Source: Xylophilus ampelinus (GTDB lineage Bacteria; Pseudomonadota; Gammaproteobacteria; Burkholderiales; Burkholderiaceae_C). Taken from it: DNA of 64,000 nt. Location of the stretch: NCBI RefSeq assembly GCF_901875635.1, contig NZ_CABFMN010000074.1:1-64000 (forward strand), given 5' to 3'. Below are positions 59,993 to 64,000 of the stretch, in pieces (positions within the stretch are counted from its first letter, which is position 1; the number at the start of each line of letters is the position of its first letter). The notes under the pieces are model-generated. The model searched no databases. It was not told where the DNA came from and saw nothing but the letters and a program-made list of their open reading frames with translations. The position numbers were made by a program, and so were the translations under genes.

Positions 59993-60424
59993 TCAAGCCG
60001 GTTGTGCGGGCTCGGGCGCGAGCGGCCGCGGCCGCCCGTTCTCGTCGATCGCCACGTAGGTCAGCGTGGCCTCGGTCACCTTCACGTACTCGCCCTGGTT
60101 GCGGATGCGTTCCGCGAAGACCTCGACTTTCACCGTGACCGAGGTGCGGCCCACGCGGCTGACCGCGGCATAGAAGGACAGGATGTCGCCGATGCGCACC
60201 GGCTGCTTGAAGATGAACTCGTTGACGGCCACGGTGGCCATGCGTCCGTTGGCGTAGCGCGCCGGGAGCACCGAGCCGGCCAGGTCCACCTGCGCCATGA
60301 CCCAGCCGCCGAAGATGTCGCCGTTGGCATTCGTGTCCCCGGGCATGGGGATCACCTTGAGCACCAGTTCCATGTCGGCCGGCAGGCTCTTGAGGACGGC
60401 GGCGGGACTGGAAGAAGCGGACAT
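59993..60424 (-). CDS. Acyl-CoA thioesterase, single hotdog domain (YciA-like)
   Basis: The 143-residue protein is a YciA-type acyl-CoA thioesterase: VIPMPGDTNANGDIFGGWVMAQVDLAGSV carries the catalytic aspartate region (GDIFGGW), followed by TVAVNEFIFKQPVRIGDILSFYAAVSRVGRTSVTVKVEVFAE. These enzymes hydrolyse short- to long-chain acyl-CoA and keep CoA pools free. It is transcribed toward the beta-oxidation cluster on the opposite strand and diverges from an Slp-like lipoprotein gene. The ATG at 60424 gives the family's normal length. Confidence 0.93.
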   Translation of the reverse strand: MSASSSPAAVLKSLPADMELVLKVIPMPGDTNANGDIFGGWVMAQVDLAGSVLPARYANGRMATVAVNEFIFKQPVRIGDILSFYAAVSRVGRTSVTVKVEVFAERIRNQGEYVKVTEATLTYVAIDENGRPRPLAPEPAQPA

Positions 60425-60464
60425 CGGCACAATCTCGGCAACACGAAAACCACGATTGTCCCGT

Positions 60465-61010
60465 ATGCGACGCCCCTGCGACGCGCTGTCTTCCTTGCTC
60501 CTTGCCTCCCGCCTCTCCCTCCTGCTGCCTGTGACGGCGTTGCTGCTGATGGCAGGCTGCGCAGGCGCGCCGCCTGCCCAGCGAACCGATTCATCGGTGG
60601 CGGCCGCCCCTTCCCCCACGCGCGCCCAGGCGTTGCAGGCCGACGCCATCGGCGCGCGCGTGCGCTGGTACGGCGGCATCGATCGCGTCCAGGCGCGTGA
60701 CGACGGGCGCGACTGCTTCACGCTGCGTTACGGCCACACCGATGCGCAGGGCCGGCTTCAGTGGCCCGACGATCCACGCGAACTGCATCCCTTCGTCGCC
60801 TGCGGCCCGGGGCGCTACGAGCGCGGGCTGGTCGAGCCCTTCACGGTGCTGCGCGTCGAGGGCCGCGTGGTCGGCCAGGCGACGGTCTGGGGCGTCCCGG
60901 CGCCGGTGCTCGAGATCGATGCGGTGCACCGCCTGTCGGACTGCCTGGCCAGCGAGACCGACTTCGTCGCCCATCCCGAATGCCGTTCGGGATTGCTGAG
61001 GCCGCAATGA
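60465..61010 (+). CDS. Slp-like outer membrane lipoprotein
   Basis: The 181-residue protein has a signal peptide with lipobox LMAGC (cysteine near residue 30) and an Ala/Pro-rich linker, then a domain resembling Slp: VRWYGGIDRVQARDDGRD, HPFVACGPGRYERGLVEPFTVLRVEGRVVG, GVPAPVLEIDAVHRLSDC. Slp proteins are stress- and starvation-induced outer membrane lipoproteins of unclear role. Similarity is moderate. Its stop overlaps the ABC transporter start by 4 bases, so they form one operon. Confidence 0.75.
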   Translation: MRRPCDALSSLLLASRLSLLLPVTALLLMAGCAGAPPAQRTDSSVAAAPSPTRAQALQADAIGARVRWYGGIDRVQARDDGRDCFTLRYGHTDAQGRLQWPDDPRELHPFVACGPGRYERGLVEPFTVLRVEGRVVGQATVWGVPAPVLEIDAVHRLSDCLASETDFVAHPECRSGLLRPQ

Positions 61011-62827
61011 GGTCGCTCGCCCATCCTCCCGCCGATCCCGCCACCGCCGCGGTGGCAGGCCCGCGCTCCGATGCCGCCACGCTGCGGCGCCTGTTCCCCT
61101 ACCTCTGGCAGTACAAGTGGCGCGTGTTCGCCGCGCTGGCATTCATGGTCGGCGCCAAGGTGGCGAACGTCGGCGTGCCGGTGCTGCTGAAGAACCTGGT
61201 CGACCGCATGACGCTCAAGCCCGGCGACCCGGCGGTGCTGCTGGTGGTGCCGGTGGCGCTGCTGGTGGCCTACGGGCTGCTGCGCTTTTCCACCGCACTC
61301 TTCACCGAACTGCGCGAACTGGTCTTCGCCAAGGCGACCGAGGGCGCGTCGCGCAGCATCTCGCTGGAGGTGTTTCGCCACCTGCATGCGCTGTCGCTGC
61401 GCTTCCACCTCGAGCGCCAGACCGGCGGCATGACGCGCGACATCGAGCGCGGCACGCAGGCCGTGCACTCGCTCATCTCGTACTCGCTCTACAGCATCGT
61501 GCCCACGCTGATCGAGCTGTCGCTGGTGCTGGGCATCCTGGCGGTGAAGTTCGACGCCTGGTTCGCCGTCATCACCGGCATCGCGCTGGTGATCTACATC
61601 GGCTTCACCGTCACGGTGACCGAGTGGCGCACCCAGTTCCGCAAGATGATGAACGAGCTGGGCTCCAAGGCGCAGAGCCGGGCCATCGACTCGCTGCTGA
61701 ACTACGAGACGGTGAAGTACTTCAACAACGAGGACTTCGAGACGCGTCGCTACGACGAGAACCTGGAGCGCTACCGCCGGGCCGCCGTCAAGAGCCAGAC
61801 CACGCTGTCGCTGCTCAACACCGGCCAGCAGATGCTCATCGCCGTGAGCCTGGTGGCGATGCTCTGGCGCGCCACGCAAGGTGTGGTGGACGGGCGCATG
61901 ACGCTGGGCGACCTGGTGATGGTCAACGCCTTCATGATCCAGCTGTACATCCCGCTGAATTTCCTGGGCGTGATCTACCGCGAGATCAAGCAGAACCTGG
62001 TCGACCTGGAGAAGATGTTCGCCCTGCTCGAGCGCGATCGCGAGGTGGCCGATGCGCCGGGCGCGCGGCCGCTGGACACGCACGACGCCACCGTGCGCTT
62101 CGAGGGCGTGCGCTTCGCCTACGAGCCGGCGCGGCCGATCCTGCACGGGGTAAGCTTCGAAATCCCGGCCGGCAAGACCGTGGCGGTGGTGGGACCCTCG
62201 GGCTCGGGCAAGTCCACGCTCGCGCGCCTGCTCTACCGCTTCTACGACATCCAGGAAGGCCACATCCGCATCGGCGGCCAGGACATCCGCAGCGTCACCC
62301 AGTCCAGCCTGCGCCAGGCGATCGGCATCGTGCCGCAGGACACGGTGCTCTTCAACGACACCATCGCCTACAACATCGCCTACGGCCGACCCGGTGCCAC
62401 GCACGAGGAGGTGGTGGCTGCCGCGAAGGCGGCGCGCATCGACGGCTTCATCGCCGGCCTGCCGCTGGGCTACGAGACGGTGGTCGGCGAGCGCGGGCTC
62501 AAGCTGTCGGGCGGCGAGAAGCAGCGCGTGGCCATCGCGCGCACGCTGCTCAAGGACCCGCCGGTCCTGATCTTCGACGAAGCCACCTCGGCGCTGGATT
62601 CGGCCAACGAGCGCGCCATCCAGGCCGAGCTGGCGAGCGCCTCGCGCAACAAGACCACGCTGGTCATCGCGCACCGGCTGTCGACGGTGGTGGATGCGCA
62701 CGAGATCCTCGTGCTCGAAGCCGGCGTGATCGTCGAGCGCGGCACGCACGCCCAGCTGCTGGCACTCGGCGGGCGCTATGCGCAGATGTGGGCGCTGCAG
62801 AAGGTCGACGCCGCCCCGATGCTGTGA
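61007..62827 (+). CDS. ATM1/HMT1-type ABC exporter (fused permease-ATPase)
   Basis: The 606-residue half-transporter has an N-terminal six-helix permease (YLWQYKWRVFAALAFMVGAKVANVG, FHLERQTGGMTRDIERGTQAVHSL, NYETVKYFNNEDFETRRYDE) and a C-terminal ATPase with Walker A GPSGSGKSTLARL, signature LSGGEKQRVAIAR and Walker B VLIFDEATSALD. The NYETVKYFNNE segment and RLxFHLxRQTG motif place it with mitochondrial ATM1/ABCB7 and bacterial homologues that export glutathione-linked sulfur or heavy-metal conjugates. Acts as a homodimer in the inner membrane. Confidence 0.95.
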   Translation: MRSLAHPPADPATAAVAGPRSDAATLRRLFPYLWQYKWRVFAALAFMVGAKVANVGVPVLLKNLVDRMTLKPGDPAVLLVVPVALLVAYGLLRFSTALFTELRELVFAKATEGASRSISLEVFRHLHALSLRFHLERQTGGMTRDIERGTQAVHSLISYSLYSIVPTLIELSLVLGILAVKFDAWFAVITGIALVIYIGFTVTVTEWRTQFRKMMNELGSKAQSRAIDSLLNYETVKYFNNEDFETRRYDENLERYRRAAVKSQTTLSLLNTGQQMLIAVSLVAMLWRATQGVVDGRMTLGDLVMVNAFMIQLYIPLNFLGVIYREIKQNLVDLEKMFALLERDREVADAPGARPLDTHDATVRFEGVRFAYEPARPILHGVSFEIPAGKTVAVVGPSGSGKSTLARLLYRFYDIQEGHIRIGGQDIRSVTQSSLRQAIGIVPQDTVLFNDTIAYNIAYGRPGATHEEVVAAAKAARIDGFIAGLPLGYETVVGERGLKLSGGEKQRVAIARTLLKDPPVLIFDEATSALDSANERAIQAELASASRNKTTLVIAHRLSTVVDAHEILVLEAGVIVERGTHAQLLALGGRYAQMWALQKVDAAPML

Positions 62828-62829
62828 TT

Positions 62830-62895
62830 GCCATTTCAGATCAAAAAGGCCCGAAACGCCCGTCCCGACTGCGCGAGCTGCTATCGTTTCAGGAG
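62830..62895 (-). repeat. Interspersed repeat family A, copy 5
   Basis: Minus strand: GCTCCTGAAACGATAGCAGC, CTCGCGCAGTCGGGACGGGCGT and TTCGGGCCTTTTTGATCTG, like the copy next to argB. It supplies the AGGAG ribosome binding site of the next gene. Confidence 0.65.
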
Positions 62896-62903
62896 CATCC
62901 CAA

Positions 62904-63842
62904 GTGACCGAGAAGATTCCGCTGCTGGTGCTCACCAGCCTGATTCCCGAACACCAGGCCCAGATCGGCGAGGTGTACGAGCTGATCTACGCCCCCACCG
63001 CGGCCGAGCGACCCGGCGCCGTGGCCGCCAACGCGCAGCGCATCCGCGCCGTACTGACCATCGGCGTCGTCGGCATCACGCCCGAGGAAGTGGCCGCCAT
63101 GCCGGCGCTCGAGCTGGTGTGCTGCCTGGGCGCCGGCTTCGAGTGCCTGCCGATGGATGCGCTGCGCGCCCGCGGCATCGCCACTGCCAACGGCTCCGGC
63201 ACCAACGACGACTGCGTGGCCGACCACGCCTTCGGCCTGCTCATCGGCATCGTGCGCGGCATGCGCATGCTCGACCGCCAGTGCCGCGAGGGCATCTGGC
63301 GCGAGGCGATCCCGCAGCCGCCCAACGTCTCGGGCAAGAAGCTGGGCATCTTCGGCCTGGGCACCATCGGGCAGAAGATCGCCAAGCGCGCCGCCGGTTT
63401 CGACCTCGAGATCGGCTACCACAACCGCAGCGCGCGGCCCGAGCTGCCGCACCGCTACTTCGACAGCCTGCTCGCGCTGGCGCAGTGGTGCGACTTCCTC
63501 GTGTGCGCCGCGCCCGGCGGCCCGGCCACGCGCCACGCGGTCGACGCGCAGGTGCTCGACGCGCTCGGCCCGCAGGGCTTCCTCGTCAACATCGGCCGCG
63601 GCAGCGTGGTCGACACCGAGGCCCTGGCCGCGGCCTTGCGAGAAGGGCGCATCGCCGGCGCGGGCCTCGACGTGTACGAGAGCGAGCCGAAGCCGCCCGT
63701 GCAGCTCATCGGGCTGGACAACCTCTACATCACGCCGCACATGGCCGGCTGGTCGCCCGAGGCCACGCAGGCCAGCGTGAACCGCTTCATGGCCAACGCC
63801 GAAGGCCATTTCTCCGGACGCGGCGTCGTCTCGCCGATCTGA
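62904..63842 (+). CDS. D-2-hydroxyacid dehydrogenase (hydroxypyruvate/glyoxylate reductase-like)
   Basis: The 312-residue NAD(P)-dependent enzyme interconverts 2-keto and D-2-hydroxy acids. It has LVCCLGAGFECLPMDALRARG, the nucleotide motif LGIFGLGTIGQKIAKRAAGF, catalytic arginine in NIGRGSVVDTEAL, glutamate in GAGLDVYESEPKPP and histidine in YITPHMAGWSPEA. The GTG at 62904 lies 8 bp after AGGAG, which is part of a repeat. The substrate may be glyoxylate, hydroxypyruvate or another keto acid. It precedes the MlrC-like gene by 16 bp. Confidence 0.93.
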   Translation: MTEKIPLLVLTSLIPEHQAQIGEVYELIYAPTAAERPGAVAANAQRIRAVLTIGVVGITPEEVAAMPALELVCCLGAGFECLPMDALRARGIATANGSGTNDDCVADHAFGLLIGIVRGMRMLDRQCREGIWREAIPQPPNVSGKKLGIFGLGTIGQKIAKRAAGFDLEIGYHNRSARPELPHRYFDSLLALAQWCDFLVCAAPGGPATRHAVDAQVLDALGPQGFLVNIGRGSVVDTEALAAALREGRIAGAGLDVYESEPKPPVQLIGLDNLYITPHMAGWSPEATQASVNRFMANAEGHFSGRGVVSPI

Positions 63843-63858
63843 TCCTTCAGGGCTCGCC

Positions 63859-64000
63859 ATGCACGTCTTCATCGCCGGCTTCCAGCACGAGACCAACACC
63901 TTCGCGCCGACGAAGGCCGACTGGGCCGCCTTCGAGGCCGGCGCCGGCTATCCGCCCTACCGGCGCGGGCCGGAGGTCGTCGAGGCCTACCGCGGCAAGG
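63859..64000 (+). CDS. M81-family metallopeptidase (MlrC-like), N-terminal part
   Basis: Only the first 47 residues are in the window: MHVFIAGFQHETNTFAPTKADW is the signature start of MlrC/microcystinase-C-like M81 proteins, where the His-Glu pair in QHETNTF binds the metal. In most bacteria these enzymes act on unknown small peptides or amides rather than microcystin. It is 16 bp after the hydroxyacid dehydrogenase gene and continues beyond 64000. Confidence 0.9.
   Translation, partial: MHVFIAGFQHETNTFAPTKADWAAFEAGAGYPPYRRGPEVVEAYRGK

Overview
The window is high-GC (roughly 65-70%) chromosomal DNA of a betaproteobacterium, most likely a Comamonadaceae of the Variovorax/Acidovorax type. The evidence is the gene families (Bug-type TctC receptor, PHA-granule-region protein, many CoA-linked catabolic genes, slmA close to argB) and a set of short interspersed repeats, including a GCTAT...ATAGC palindrome followed by a GCGCCCG/CGGGCGC hairpin, that I associate with this family. 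I see no rRNA, tRNA, CRISPR array, transposase or phage gene.

Layout. (1) 1-6363: a LacI-type regulator diverges from a tight minus-strand catabolic operon: intradiol (hydroxyquinol-type) dioxygenase, SDR, BKACE beta-keto acid cleavage enzyme, zinc-type dehydrogenase, cupin, Bug solute-binding protein and a Tat-exported protein cut by the window edge. A perfect 12-bp LacI-family palindrome lies over the predicted start of the operon transcript. (2) 6424-14672: ABC substrate-binding protein, molybdopterin oxidoreductase, zinc aminopeptidase lipoprotein, PHA-region protein, family III CoA-transferase, acyl-CoA-binding protein, TPR protein, TetR regulator. (3) 14757-36165: an O-antigen/exopolysaccharide locus. 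It makes GDP-L-fucose (manC, gmd, fcl) and dTDP-L-rhamnose (rfbBDAC), assembles chains (five GT2 enzymes, an RgpF-GT4 fusion with four N-terminal repeats, a WecA-like initiating transferase), exports them (Wzm/Wzt-type ABC pair) and interconverts UDP-Glc/UDP-Gal (galE). The 22.0-27.7 kb part is visibly less GC-rich than its surroundings. argB and slmA border galE. (4) 37129-47544: a probable sugar-acid or hydroxy-acid locus: GntR/FCD regulator, TRAP transporter, GMC oxidoreductase, UxaA-type dehydratase and Ldh_2-type dehydrogenase on one strand; SDR and FAH hydrolase divergent. (5) 47569-48507: two gene remnants, a LysR tail and a headless SDR, fused by an apparent deletion. (6) 48504-59788: a TetR-controlled fatty-acid or aromatic-acid beta-oxidation cluster (acyl-CoA dehydrogenase, FadB-type enzyme, thiolase, hydrolase, thioesterase, SDR, DsbA-like isomerase, enoyl-CoA hydratase), interrupted by a DUF559 nuclease gene enclosed in 38-bp inverted repeats. 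(7) 59993-64000: YciA-like thioesterase, Slp-like lipoprotein, ATM1-type ABC exporter, 2-hydroxyacid dehydrogenase and the start of an MlrC-like M81 peptidase.

The most notable signals: the DUF559 cassette with its inverted repeats; intergenic repeats that now encode protein, including two signal peptides and a 30-residue insertion in a dehydrogenase; the double pseudogene; a shared 12-bp operator linking the acyl-CoA-binding protein gene to the beta-oxidation TetR gene; and the dioxygenase-BKACE operon, which may be an unusual aromatic degradation route.
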